64,000 bases of DNA, from NCBI RefSeq assembly GCF_007673095.1, contig NZ_VDYZ01000002.1:286955-350954 (forward strand), given 5' to 3'. The DNA comes from Corynebacterium glyciniphilum AJ 3170 (GTDB taxonomy: Bacteria > Actinomycetota > Actinomycetes > Mycobacteriales > Mycobacteriaceae). How positions within the stretch are numbered: position 1 is the stretch's first letter; each line of letters begins with the position of its first letter. The notes beneath the pieces were generated by a model, which ran no database searches, was not told the origin of the DNA, and worked only from the letters and a program-made list of their open reading frames with translations. The position numbers and the translations under genes are program-made. Shown piece after piece: positions 28,782-36,984 of the stretch.

Positions 28782-30664
28782 TCCGCGGCCTCCTCGGTGT
28801 TCTCGGCGGTGTCAGCGGTGTCGATGTGCAGCAGCGTGTCGCCGGCGTTGACGTTCTGGCCGACCGCGACGTCGATCGACGCGACGGTGCCGCCGGCCGG
28901 GGCGTGGATGTACTTCTCCATCTTCATCGCCTCCAGGACGATGACCACGTCACCCTCGTTGACCGTGGATCCGGGCTCGGCACCCATGCGCACGACGATG
29001 GCCTGCATCGGGGACTGCAGCGCGCCCTCGGCGGTGAGTGACTCACCGGTGGTGGCCACACCGGCGCCTGCGGCGTCTCCGCCACGACGGCGGGAACCGC
29101 GCCGCGGCTGGCTGCGCCGGGAGCGGGCCCCGAGTTCCTGGCCCTTCTCCCCGAGGCTGCCGAAGCCGCTCTGCATCATCGAGCCGAGGCTCGCGAGCCC
29201 CTCGGGCAGGGTGATCCGGTGGCGACGGCCGTCGATCTGGGCGGTGAAGGTACGCAGCGCCGCAGCGATGCCGCCTTCCTCCTCGGCCGCGGCATCCTGG
29301 CCGAGCTTCTCCAGGTCCACGTCGGGCAGGAAGCTCGTCTCCAGCCACCGGGTACGGACCCGCAGGTCACGGTGGCCGTTGGTGCCGTCAAAGTCGGGGT
29401 GGGCCATGATCAGGTCCAGCACCGGAGTGGAGGTGGCGATGCCCTTGATGGACAGTTCGCCCAACGCGCGGCGGGCGCGGGCGATCGCACGGGGACGGTC
29501 CGGGCCGGTGACGATGAGCTTGGCGATCATCGAGTCGAACTCCGGCGAGACCTTGTCGCCGAGCCGGACACCGGTCTCGATCCGCACACCGTGGCCGGCC
29601 GGCCACTCGAGTTCCTTGATCTTGCCGGCGGTCGGAGTGAGGTCCTTGGCCGGGTCCTCGGAGGTGATGCGCAACTCGATGGAGTGGCCGCGGACCTCGG
29701 GAACTTCAGGGATGGTGCCGCCGTCGGCGATGGTGAGCTGAGCCTCCACCAGGTCGAGACCGGTGACCTCCTCAGAGACGGTGTGCTCCACCTGGAGACG
29801 GGGGTTGACCTCGAGGAAGAACAGCTCGCCTTCCTCGGTGAGCATGAACTCGCAGGTGCCCAGGCCCACGTAGTCGGTGTGGTCGAACAGGGCCTTGGAC
29901 CATGCGTTCAGTGTCTCCACCGCGCCTTCGGGGAGGAAGGGGGCCGGAGCTTCCTCGATGACCTTCTGGTGGCGACGCTGCACCGAGCAGTCGCGGGTGG
30001 TCACCACGGCGAAGTTGCCGTGGGAGTCACGCATGCACTGGGTCTCGATGTGGCGTCCCGAGAGGATGAAGCGTTCCATGAAGAACTTGTCCAGGTCACC
30101 GCCGGCCATGGCGTGGCCGGCGGCGAAGGTCTTCAGGTCCTCCGCCGTGCGGATGACCTCGATTCCACGTCCTCCACCTCCGTCGGAGCGCTTGAGGACG
30201 ATCGGGTAACCGTGGGCGGCGACGAAGTCGTCGACCTCCTCCATGGACTGCACCGGGTCGGTGGTGCCGGGAACCGGCGAGACACCGGCCGCCAGGGCGG
30301 TACGACGGGCACTGATCTTGTCGCCGAGCTGTCGGATCGTGTCGGCGGCGGGGCCGAGCCAGATCAGTCCGGCGTCGACGACGGCCTGGGCTGCGTCGGG
30401 GACCTCGGAGAGGAAGCCGTAACCGGGGTGCACGGCGTCTGCCCCGGAGCGCTGGGCGACGTCGATGATCTTGGCGATGTCGAGGTAGGTCTCCTGGAGT
30501 GTGGTTCCCTCCAGGGAGTACGCGTCATCGGCCAGGGCGACCGCAGGTGAGTCGATGTCCTGGTCGGAATACACGGCGACGGACCGTAGGCCGAGGTCAC
30601 GGGCAGTCCGGACGACACGTGCGGCGATCTCGCCACGATTGGCCACGAGGATGGTGGACGGCAT
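28778..30664 (-). CDS. Acyl-CoA carboxylase alpha subunit: biotin carboxylase plus biotin carboxyl carrier
   Basis: A 628-aa protein combining ATP-dependent biotin carboxylase and a carrier domain. N-terminal ILVANRGEIAARVVR (4-18), ATP-grasp motif KRSDGGGGRGIEV, carboxylase signature FLEVNPRLQVEHTVSEE, a linker with a very basic RRSQPRRGSRRRGG stretch near 510, and a C-terminal biotinyl domain with EAMKME and biotin on Lys581. ATG 30664 follows AAAGGAG by 4 nt. First gene of the acc-acc-fas-acpS unit. The upstream 381 nt hold AT-rich palindromes that may be operator sites. Confidence 0.95.
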   Translation of the reverse strand: MPSTILVANRGEIAARVVRTARDLGLRSVAVYSDQDIDSPAVALADDAYSLEGTTLQETYLDIAKIIDVAQRSGADAVHPGYGFLSEVPDAAQAVVDAGLIWLGPAADTIRQLGDKISARRTALAAGVSPVPGTTDPVQSMEEVDDFVAAHGYPIVLKRSDGGGGRGIEVIRTAEDLKTFAAGHAMAGGDLDKFFMERFILSGRHIETQCMRDSHGNFAVVTTRDCSVQRRHQKVIEEAPAPFLPEGAVETLNAWSKALFDHTDYVGLGTCEFMLTEEGELFFLEVNPRLQVEHTVSEEVTGLDLVEAQLTIADGGTIPEVPEVRGHSIELRITSEDPAKDLTPTAGKIKELEWPAGHGVRIETGVRLGDKVSPEFDSMIAKLIVTGPDRPRAIARARRALGELSIKGIATSTPVLDLIMAHPDFDGTNGHRDLRVRTRWLETSFLPDVDLEKLGQDAAAEEEGGIAAALRTFTAQIDGRRHRITLPEGLASLGSMMQSGFGSLGEKGQELGARSRRSQPRRGSRRRGGDAAGAGVATTGESLTAEGALQSPMQAIVVRMGAEPGSTVNEGDVVIVLEAMKMEKYIHAPAGGTVASIDVAVGQNVNAGDTLLHIDTADTAENTEEAAE

Positions 30665-31045
30665 CGGGCTCCTTTCGGAGAGTCGGTTCATGGAGGCTCA
30701 TCACGAGCGGGCCCGGACATGGGTCGGGCACGGGTCGCGTGAATAGGGATGAACTCTAGGAAGCGCCCCGGACTGCTCCGACTCATTCAGTTCTGCACAT
30801 ATACATGCCCCACCCCCGTGACCGATGACGGAGCACCCCTCATGTCGGGAGTTTCCTTAGGTCAACAAGCATTTCCCCACACCCGGCCCCCGTGGGCCGA
30901 CGGCCACCCCCGTGACCGCCTCCGACGACCACCCGACCAGCGACATGTGCGCTGCGTCACTCTATGCGGACACTATTACGGACATAGTGATTATCAGATT
31001 GTCGTCCCCCAAACGAAACAATCTGAATGACCGTAAGACCAGCGG
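30665..31045. promoter_or_regulatory. Upstream region of the fatty acid operon with two palindromes
   Basis: About 380 nt without a gene and visibly more AT-rich at its right end. CACTAT (30971-30976) pairs with ATAGTG (30984-30989), and TCAGATTGT (30994-31002) pairs perfectly with ACAATCTGA (31018-31026). The second could be the terminator of the DoxX-like gene (minus strand), although no T-run follows. CATATA at 30798-30803 reads TATATG on the minus strand and is a possible -10 for the operon. A TetR-type regulator such as FasR is a reasonable candidate binder, but I cannot match its site. Confidence 0.4.
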
Positions 31046-31435
31046 CTACTTCTCCCCCAATTTCCGTGTGGAGAGGAACATCGGAACCTGCCCTGCCACA
31101 CGGGCCCACCCGCCGATCTTCATGAGCGCGCTCCTCTTCTCGGACTTCTGCCAGTCCAGGGCCATCTTGATGTTGCCGGGCCATACACCGAGCAGAAACA
31201 GCGTGGCGGGCGTCGCCGAGGCCGCACGGGTGGACGGATTGGCGATCGCCGCCGCGAGGGCGAGTTCCACGACCCCACTCCCCCACGTCCAGTACTTCCG
31301 CTGCCCGGGAAGTTCCTCCGGAACCAGGGAATCGTAGAACCGTCGCTGCGCGAAGTGCAGGACGCCCGCACCGCCGAAGACAGTCGCCCAGACGGCGGCC
31401 CGGGCCGTCGCCCGGCTGCTCTCAGATGTAGTCAT
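31046..31435 (-). CDS. Small DoxX/MauE-like membrane protein
   Basis: A 129-aa protein with four hydrophobic segments, beginning TTSESSRATARAAVWATVF, with GAGVLHF(A)QRRFYDSLVPEELPG after the first helix, YWTWGSGVVELALA, and LFLLGVWPGNIKMALDW. This pattern matches short DoxX-family proteins of actinobacteria, whose function is poorly defined. ATG 31435 is chosen because residues before it do not look like protein; no strong ribosome site is present. Divergent from the AAA ATPase gene. Confidence 0.75.
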   Translation of the reverse strand: MTTSESSRATARAAVWATVFGGAGVLHFAQRRFYDSLVPEELPGQRKYWTWGSGVVELALAAAIANPSTRAASATPATLFLLGVWPGNIKMALDWQKSEKRSALMKIGGWARVAGQVPMFLSTRKLGEK

Positions 31436-31512
31436 GCGGCTCAGGCTACGCCGCCTGAAGCCCTCCGTCAGCGGTATCAGCGGACGCAACACAAGACAGA
31501 CCAGGTCGCGAC

Positions 31513-31553
31513 TGTTAACGTTAACAGGCACCCCCATATGTGTTAATGTTAAC
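31513..31553. promoter_or_regulatory. Two tandem GTTAAC pairs overlapping the AAA ATPase promoter
   Basis: TGTTAACGTTAACA (31513-31526) is a perfect 14-bp palindrome made of two GTTAAC hexamers. TGTTAATGTTAAC (31541-31553) repeats the arrangement 28 nt further on. The second copy includes TAATGT (31544-31549), a likely -10 box 6 nt before ATG 31556, so a bound protein would block leaderless transcription of the ATPase gene. Confidence 0.6.
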
Positions 31554-31555
31554 GC

Positions 31556-32803
31556 ATGCGGAAGCCCATCGACTCCCCGTTCGTCCCAGGATCTGATGCG
31601 ATTCCACAGGTCTGGGCCGGCCGAACCTCCGAACTCAGCGATTGGTCGGATATCCTTCGCCCACGCAGGCTATCAGGACAGTACGAGCGGGGCCGTACCA
31701 TCCTCGGTGAAGCTGGCCTCGGAAAATCGGCGCTGATCAACCGTATTACCCGGCGTGCCACAGAAGCGGGCGACTGGGTGACTCCTCAACTGAGGATTCC
31801 TGACGGGACCGACCCGATGAAGAAGCTTGCCTCCGCTCTGCTCGACCTCGCAGATCAGGCGGGTCTGTCGAAACGCGCTGACAAACGAACCGGCGAGTTG
31901 ATGCAGCGAGTACAACACGTTGCTGCTGCAGGCATCTCCGTATCACTGCGGGAGGCTCCCGGCGGACAGGAAGCCTACTCAGTACTTACTGAGCTTATTG
32001 TCGAGATCGGTGAAGCTGCTATTGACCGCAACGTGATGGTCATGATCCACCTCGATGAAGTGCAGAACATCACTGACTCCGCGACCCTGTCCCAGATCCT
32101 CACCGCGCTCGGAGACGCTCTCGCCCACGAAGTCACGGTGACCACTCCAGACCGGCGGCAGATCAGGCGCTTTCTGCCGATCGCTGTCTACCTCTCCGGG
32201 CTACCGGAGTTTGAGGATCTGGCAACAGCGCGTCAGGGGGCGACCTTCGCCCGACGGTTTCAGACTACGATTCTGCGACCGGTAACTGAGGACGAACTCA
32301 ACCACGCCCTCCAGATGTTCGTCACAGAAGGTTGGCCGGTGGCGGAGGACAACGGACGTACCGGACATGTGTACATGGACCCCGAAGCCCAGCGCGCGAT
32401 CACCGAAATCTGTCATGGCGAGCCGTTTCTGTTCCAGCTCGCCGGCTCCGCCGCCTGGTATGCCGACACCACCGATGTCATCACCCGCAGTGACGTGTTC
32501 ACCGGGTGGCGTTCCGCAGAACCTGAGGCGGAGTCGCACGTTGAACGTATTCTGGACCGTCTACCTGCGCGGGAGCGCGAGTTCATCGAGGCGATGGCCG
32601 CCATGGAACCCGAAGACCGCACCGCGACAAAGATCGCCGCTGCCTGTGGTTTTCCGGCAGCATCGAACACCGGGACTTTCACGCGCCGACTCGACAGGGT
32701 TCGCGGGATTCTCAGCCGGGGCAAGCCGTACACGTTCCGACATCGGGCGATCGAGGCTTTCCTGACCTCGGAGTGGCCGTACATGGACGATACAGAGAGA
32801 TAG
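31556..32803 (+). CDS. AAA-type ATPase with C-terminal winged-helix-like domain, function unknown
   Basis: A 415-aa STAND/Orc-Cdc6-like ATPase. Walker A GEAGLGKS at 51-58, Walker B MVMIHLDEVQN with Asp167-Glu168, a possible sensor region FLPIAVYLSGLP near 218, and an arginine-containing FARRFQTTILRPVTEDE near 240 that resembles the lid region of related ATPases. Residues about 335-412 (LPAREREFIEAMAAME through FRHRAIEAFLTSEWPY) look like a winged helix. The gene stands alone between a DoxX-like gene and recR. It is less GC-rich than its neighbours. Proteins of this type occur in actinobacteria near phage or defence genes, but no partner is present, so the role is open; DNA binding and autoregulation through the GTTAAC repeats is an inference. 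Confidence 0.75.
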   Translation: MRKPIDSPFVPGSDAIPQVWAGRTSELSDWSDILRPRRLSGQYERGRTILGEAGLGKSALINRITRRATEAGDWVTPQLRIPDGTDPMKKLASALLDLADQAGLSKRADKRTGELMQRVQHVAAAGISVSLREAPGGQEAYSVLTELIVEIGEAAIDRNVMVMIHLDEVQNITDSATLSQILTALGDALAHEVTVTTPDRRQIRRFLPIAVYLSGLPEFEDLATARQGATFARRFQTTILRPVTEDELNHALQMFVTEGWPVAEDNGRTGHVYMDPEAQRAITEICHGEPFLFQLAGSAAWYADTTDVITRSDVFTGWRSAEPEAESHVERILDRLPAREREFIEAMAAMEPEDRTATKIAAACGFPAASNTGTFTRRLDRVRGILSRGKPYTFRHRAIEAFLTSEWPYMDDTER

Positions 32804-32840
32804 CACACCTGCGGGCTCATTCCCGAGGTGGCGAATAACG

Positions 32841-33485
32841 TCAGCGGATCGCTGTGCGTCCCTCGAAGGCACGCGACAGCGTCAGCTCGTCGACGAACTC
32901 AAGGTCTCCACCCATCGGGATACCGGACGCCAACCGTGACACGGTCAGGCCGGGGAACTCCTTGAGCAACCTCCCGAGGTAGGCGGCGGTCGCCTCCCCT
33001 TCGGTGTTGGGGTCGGTGGCGATGATGACCTCGGCGATGTCGGGGGCGTCGGCGACAGTACCGTCGGCGGCCACCACATCGTCGACCCGTCCCCCGATAC
33101 GCTGCACCAGCGCAGTGACGTTGAGCTCCTTCGGACCGACGCCGTTGAGCGGGTCGAGGGCACCGCCGAGGACGTGGTAGCGCCCGTCGTACTCGCCGGT
33201 ACGCTCGATGACCTGGATGTCCTTGGACTCTTCGACGACGCAGACGATCGTGGCGTCCCGGGTGGAATCCGCACAGATCCGGCAGACTTCCTCCGACGAC
33301 ACGTTGTGGCAGATCCGGCAGTACCGAACGCCCTTCTGCAGGCGTGACAGAGCGCCGGTCAGCCTCTCCAGATCCTCCGGCTCTGCCTGGAGAAGGTGGA
33401 AGGCGATGCGTTGAGCGCTCTTGGGTCCCACGCCCGGCAGGCGGGAGAACTCGTCGATGGCGTCCTGGAGGGGACCTTCGAACAC
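32841..33485 (-). CDS. recR: Recombination mediator protein RecR
   Basis: A 214-aa DNA repair protein that works with RecO/RecF to load RecA on gapped DNA. It starts at GTG 33485 ([32 protein letters not shown], the standard N-terminal helix-hairpin-helix), followed by the C4 zinc finger [16 protein letters not shown] and a Toprim domain ([11 protein letters not shown] to [13 protein letters not shown]). No strong ribosome site is visible, but the family start is unambiguous. It lies 13 nt downstream of ybaB and in the dnaX-ybaB-recR order conserved in actinobacteria. Confidence 0.96.
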   Translation of the reverse strand: MFEGPLQDAIDEFSRLPGVGPKSAQRIAFHLLQAEPEDLERLTGALSRLQKGVRYCRICHNVSSEEVCRICADSTRDATIVCVVEESKDIQVIERTGEYDGRYHVLGGALDPLNGVGPKELNVTALVQRIGGRVDDVVAADGTVADAPDIAEVIIATDPNTEGEATAAYLGRLLKEFPGLTVSRLASGIPMGGDLEFVDELTLSRAFEGRTAIR

Positions 33486-33498
33486 GGTGGTCGCGACC

Positions 33499-33813
33499 CT
33501 AGAAGCCGAGGCCGTCGAGGCCCTGGGAGAGCGGGCCCATCTTCTCGTTCGAGAGACTCTTGAGGTTCTCACCGGCGTCCTGGTACGCCCCGATGATGAG
33601 GTCCTGGAGGGTCTCGACATCCTCCGGGTCAACGACGGACGGGTCGATGCTCAGGCTCTCGACCTCGCCGGAACCGCGCAACGCGACCTTGACCAGCCCG
33701 TTGCCGGCGGTCCCCTCGACGGTGGAGGCGATGATCTCGGCCTGCGCCTCCTGGAGCTGCTGCTGCATCTGCTGGGCCTGAGCCATGATCTGGTTCATGT
33801 CGGGCTGGTTCAC
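33499..33813 (-). CDS. YbaB/EbfC-family nucleoid-associated protein
   Basis: A 104-aa DNA-binding protein, usually found between dnaX and recR. It has the Gln-rich N-terminal helix ([19 protein letters not shown]), the central sheet ([23 protein letters not shown]) and [19 protein letters not shown]. It acts as a dimer on the nucleoid; the precise job is uncertain. GTG 33813 follows GGAGGG by 7 nt. Confidence 0.95.
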   Translation of the reverse strand: MNQPDMNQIMAQAQQMQQQLQEAQAEIIASTVEGTAGNGLVKVALRGSGEVESLSIDPSVVDPEDVETLQDLIIGAYQDAGENLKSLSNEKMGPLSQGLDGLGF

Positions 33814-33908
33814 GGTGATTCCCTCCGCTGTTCGTACAGGTCTGTGGTCATTGCATGGGCTGCAACGTCGGTACCCCGGAGAGTTTACCGGGGTACCGCG
33901 CCGCACAC

Positions 33909-36290
33909 CTACCGGGTCCGTTCGGCCCCGAGGTGCTTCTCCAGGAGTTCACCGGCGATCTCGATGGCACTGCGGTGGTCGATGTTCGCCGAGGACGGGT
34001 CATTGAGTTGCGCCATGGCTTCCTCAGCCTCCGCCCTGTCGACCCCCTGCGGCCCTTCCGGATCCGGCGGAGGGCCGCCGGGGCCGTCGTCCCAGGGTTC
34101 GTCAGGTTCTTCGGGGAGAGGAACCCCGTTGAAGCCACGGGAGTCCCCACCGGACTGGGGCGGGTGGGTCGCCTGCCCGGAACCACGTCTGGCATCGATC
34201 CTGGCCTTGCGTGCCCGCCAGCCGGAAAGCTGTTCATCCTGACCGTCATTCTTCGCCGCCGCTGGTTGCGCCCGCTGCACCGCCTGTTCCTCCGGTTTCT
34301 GTTCCACGACCGGAGGGGCCTGCGGAGATTCCACCTGCCGTGCCCGTTGCAACGCGACCGACATCGGGTCGGACGGAGCCTGGCTCACGGCAGCAGGCTC
34401 CTCTGTAGGGGCAGAATCCTGCTGCGGTTCAGGTTCCGGCTGCGGGTCCGCCGCAGCCTCAGCTTTTCCCGGCGGCTCCTGCGTGGTCCTCCCACCGACG
34501 CTGGCCGTGATCCGGACCGGCGCACCGGTGACCTTTTCTGCGGCGTCGGAGTACACCGCGGCGTGCTCCGGTGAGTTGATGTAGTTCGCCAGAGCACCCG
34601 TGTGGTGCACCAGGGTGATCGCCGCAGCGCCACCCTCACCGACGGCGCCTTCCTGCGCTGTCGCGTCACGCGCGGCAATCCATGCGGCGAGATTCGACTG
34701 CTTCACCGTCTCCAGGATCTCGTCCCACCGCTGAACCGGGTGGGCTGTCGTTTCCGGCGCCTCCGGCGTCTCTGAGGCAACCTCATCGCGGGTCTCTGCC
34801 TGCACAGAGGTGCCGGACCCGCCGACGTCAGCGACGTCAGCGACGTCACCGGAATCCGTTGCGCCACCGGTCTCGGTCGGCTCGTCGGCGGACGGGCGCC
34901 GGCGCCGCCTCATGATCTCGCGGGCGCGTTCCGCCTCGGCCCGGCGGGTGTCCTGCGGGGATGCTGCGGGCTCTGCCTGTGCAGTCGGCGCCACGGGGGC
35001 CGGTGCCTGTTCCGAGGTGCTCTCCGGAGCTGTCTCTGCAGCAACCTGCTGCGCGGTCTCCGCCTCCCGCTTCGACTTACGCACATAGGGCCGACCGGTC
35101 CCCGCGCCGGTTCCGCTTCCTCCGCCTGTGCCTCCTGTGCCGCCTCCTGCTTCGAGGGCCTCGACACGCTGTGCCAGCGCTTCGACGGTCATCCCCGCCG
35201 CCGGCAGTGCCATCCGGGCGCACAGGATCTCCAGAAGTAACCGGGGCGCGGTCGCGCCCCGCATCTGCGCCAACCCCTCGTTCACCAGTGACGCACACCG
35301 GGTCAGCGTCGCCTGGCCGACCGCCTGCGCCTGCGCCGCAAGGACTTCACGCTGGTCGGCCGGCGCATCCACCAGGCCGGTGTCGAAAGCGTCCGGCACC
35401 GCCTGGACCACCAGGAGGTCACGGAAGCGGTCCAGGAGGTCCATCGCGAACCGACGGGGGTCGTGGCCGGCGTCGATGACGTCACTGACACAGCCGAACA
35501 ACCCAGCCTGATCCTGGTCCGCCAGAGCGTCCACAGCCCGGTCGATCAAGGACGTGTCGGTGAACCCCAGCAGGGCCACGGCCCGGCTGTATGTCACGCC
35601 CTCGTCCCCTGCCCCGGCCAGCAGCTGGTCCATGATGCTCAGCGAATCACGCGGTGAGCCACCACCGGCGCGGATGACCAGTGGATACACGGAATCCTCG
35701 ACGACGGCCCCCTCGTCCTCGCACACCCTGCCCAGCAGCCCCCGCATCGCCGGCGGGGTCAGCAGCCGGAACGGATAGTTGTGGGTCCTCGACCGGATGG
35801 TCTGCAGCAGTTTCTCCGGCTCCGTGGTGGCGAAGATGAAGATGAGATGCTCGGGCGGCTCCTCGACGATCTTCAGCAATGCGTTGAACCCCGCCGAGGA
35901 GATCATGTGCGCCTCATCGATGATGAAGACGCGGTACCGGGAGTCCGCCGGAGCGTAGAAAGCACGGTCACGGAGCTCGCGCATGTCCTCCACACCGTTA
36001 TGCGTGGCGGCGTCCAGTTCCGTGACATCCAACGTCCCCGGCCCCCCGGGTGCCAGTGCGCGGCAGGAGGCACACTCTCCGCACGGGGAGGACGTCGGCC
36101 CCTGCTCACAGTTCAGTGACCGGGCGAGGATCCTCGCCGAGGACGTCTTGCCGCATCCGCGCGGGCCCGAGAACAGGTAGGCGTGGTTGATCCGCCCGCT
36201 GTCCAGTGCCGTCGACAACGGCTCGGTCACATGTTCCTGCCCCACGACCTCGGCGAACGTCGCCGGCCTGTACTTCCTGTAAAGAGCCAC
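33909..36290 (-). CDS. dnaX: DNA polymerase III subunit gamma/tau
   Basis: A 793-aa clamp-loader ATPase. N-terminal LYRKYRPATFAEVVGQ, Walker A GPRGCGKTS near 43-51, a zinc site of four cysteines around CEQGPTSSPCGECASC, and the DEAH-like Walker B FIIDEAHMIS. After about residue 370 the protein is a long Pro/Glu/Ala-rich tau region with scattered conserved blocks (VQRWDEILETVKQSNLAAWIAARDAT near 510). GTG 36290 lies 6 nt after a TAGGCT hexamer on the minus strand, so the mRNA is probably leaderless. First gene of dnaX-ybaB-recR. Confidence 0.96.
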   Translation of the reverse strand: MALYRKYRPATFAEVVGQEHVTEPLSTALDSGRINHAYLFSGPRGCGKTSSARILARSLNCEQGPTSSPCGECASCRALAPGGPGTLDVTELDAATHNGVEDMRELRDRAFYAPADSRYRVFIIDEAHMISSAGFNALLKIVEEPPEHLIFIFATTEPEKLLQTIRSRTHNYPFRLLTPPAMRGLLGRVCEDEGAVVEDSVYPLVIRAGGGSPRDSLSIMDQLLAGAGDEGVTYSRAVALLGFTDTSLIDRAVDALADQDQAGLFGCVSDVIDAGHDPRRFAMDLLDRFRDLLVVQAVPDAFDTGLVDAPADQREVLAAQAQAVGQATLTRCASLVNEGLAQMRGATAPRLLLEILCARMALPAAGMTVEALAQRVEALEAGGGTGGTGGGSGTGAGTGRPYVRKSKREAETAQQVAAETAPESTSEQAPAPVAPTAQAEPAASPQDTRRAEAERAREIMRRRRRPSADEPTETGGATDSGDVADVADVGGSGTSVQAETRDEVASETPEAPETTAHPVQRWDEILETVKQSNLAAWIAARDATAQEGAVGEGGAAAITLVHHTGALANYINSPEHAAVYSDAAEKVTGAPVRITASVGGRTTQEPPGKAEAAADPQPEPEPQQDSAPTEEPAAVSQAPSDPMSVALQRARQVESPQAPPVVEQKPEEQAVQRAQPAAAKNDGQDEQLSGWRARKARIDARRGSGQATHPPQSGGDSRGFNGVPLPEEPDEPWDDGPGGPPPDPEGPQGVDRAEAEEAMAQLNDPSSANIDHRSAIEIAGELLEKHLGAERTR

Positions 36291-36339
36291 GGACCCAGCC
36301 TACAAGGCGGGGCAGACAGCTACCGCCCCGCCGTTGGCG

Positions 36340-36981
36340 CTAGCGCCAGACGTCATTGAGATTCGCCTGCGAGGTCGCCAGCAACTGCTGTGCCGCGGCA
36401 GGACCTCCGTCCACAGCCACGCGATACTCCTCCTCGGTGAGCATCACCAGTTGTGCGTAGACCGTCATCCGGCCCGGGTGGGTGTACTCGTGGTAGGTGC
36501 CACCACCGTGCCGTCCCCCGAAATTCACCTCGTGCACGTTCGGCACCCCGTCCTCCCACAGGAACGGGGGCACCAGCAGTCCGTGCAGGGCCGTGATCGT
36601 GTCATCGACATGCCAGCCGAGCTTCGGCAGCAGCAGTCCGGGTTGCGGCGAGAAGTGGATGGGGTCCTCGGCGATCATCGTTGCCGCCGCCATGACGAGG
36701 TCGGCGGCTGCGCGACCGTGACCACTGGCGACGGTGATGAACTCGACCCTCAGGTCAGAGCCGTCCTCGGTGACCAGCTGAGGCTCGATCCGTGCGGCGT
36801 CCAGCGTCGCTGCAACGGTCTCCGCAGCGTCGTCCTCACCGCCTGCCCCTCCACCATTGTCGCCGAGCCGGAGTTCGGCGACGGTGAACTCCGGAAAACT
36901 CTGGCTCACCCGGCGCCGAGATGTCGTGAACTCACCGGGCAGCAGATCCGCCAACCAGTATGTCGTCTCCTCGAGATTCAA
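36340..36981 (-). CDS. Conserved hypothetical protein, suppressor-of-fused-like
   Basis: A 213-aa soluble protein that begins at TTG 36981, 6 nt after GGAGAG contained in the 3' end of aspT. Sequence features are HFSPQPGLLLPKLGWHVDDTI, GLLVPPFLWEDG and QLVMLTEEEYRVAVDGG; the last resembles the end of the SUFU domain (IxLxxxEl.f....G...A...L), a weak match. The aspT-hypothetical-dnaX order is as in C. glutamicum. Cotranscription with aspT is likely, with 3 nt between stop and start. Function unknown. Confidence 0.75.
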   Translation of the reverse strand: MNLEETTYWLADLLPGEFTTSRRRVSQSFPEFTVAELRLGDNGGGAGGEDDAAETVAATLDAARIEPQLVTEDGSDLRVEFITVASGHGRAAADLVMAAATMIAEDPIHFSPQPGLLLPKLGWHVDDTITALHGLLVPPFLWEDGVPNVHEVNFGGRHGGGTYHEYTHPGRMTVYAQLVMLTEEEYRVAVDGGPAAAQQLLATSQANLNDVWR

Positions 36982-36984
36982 CGG

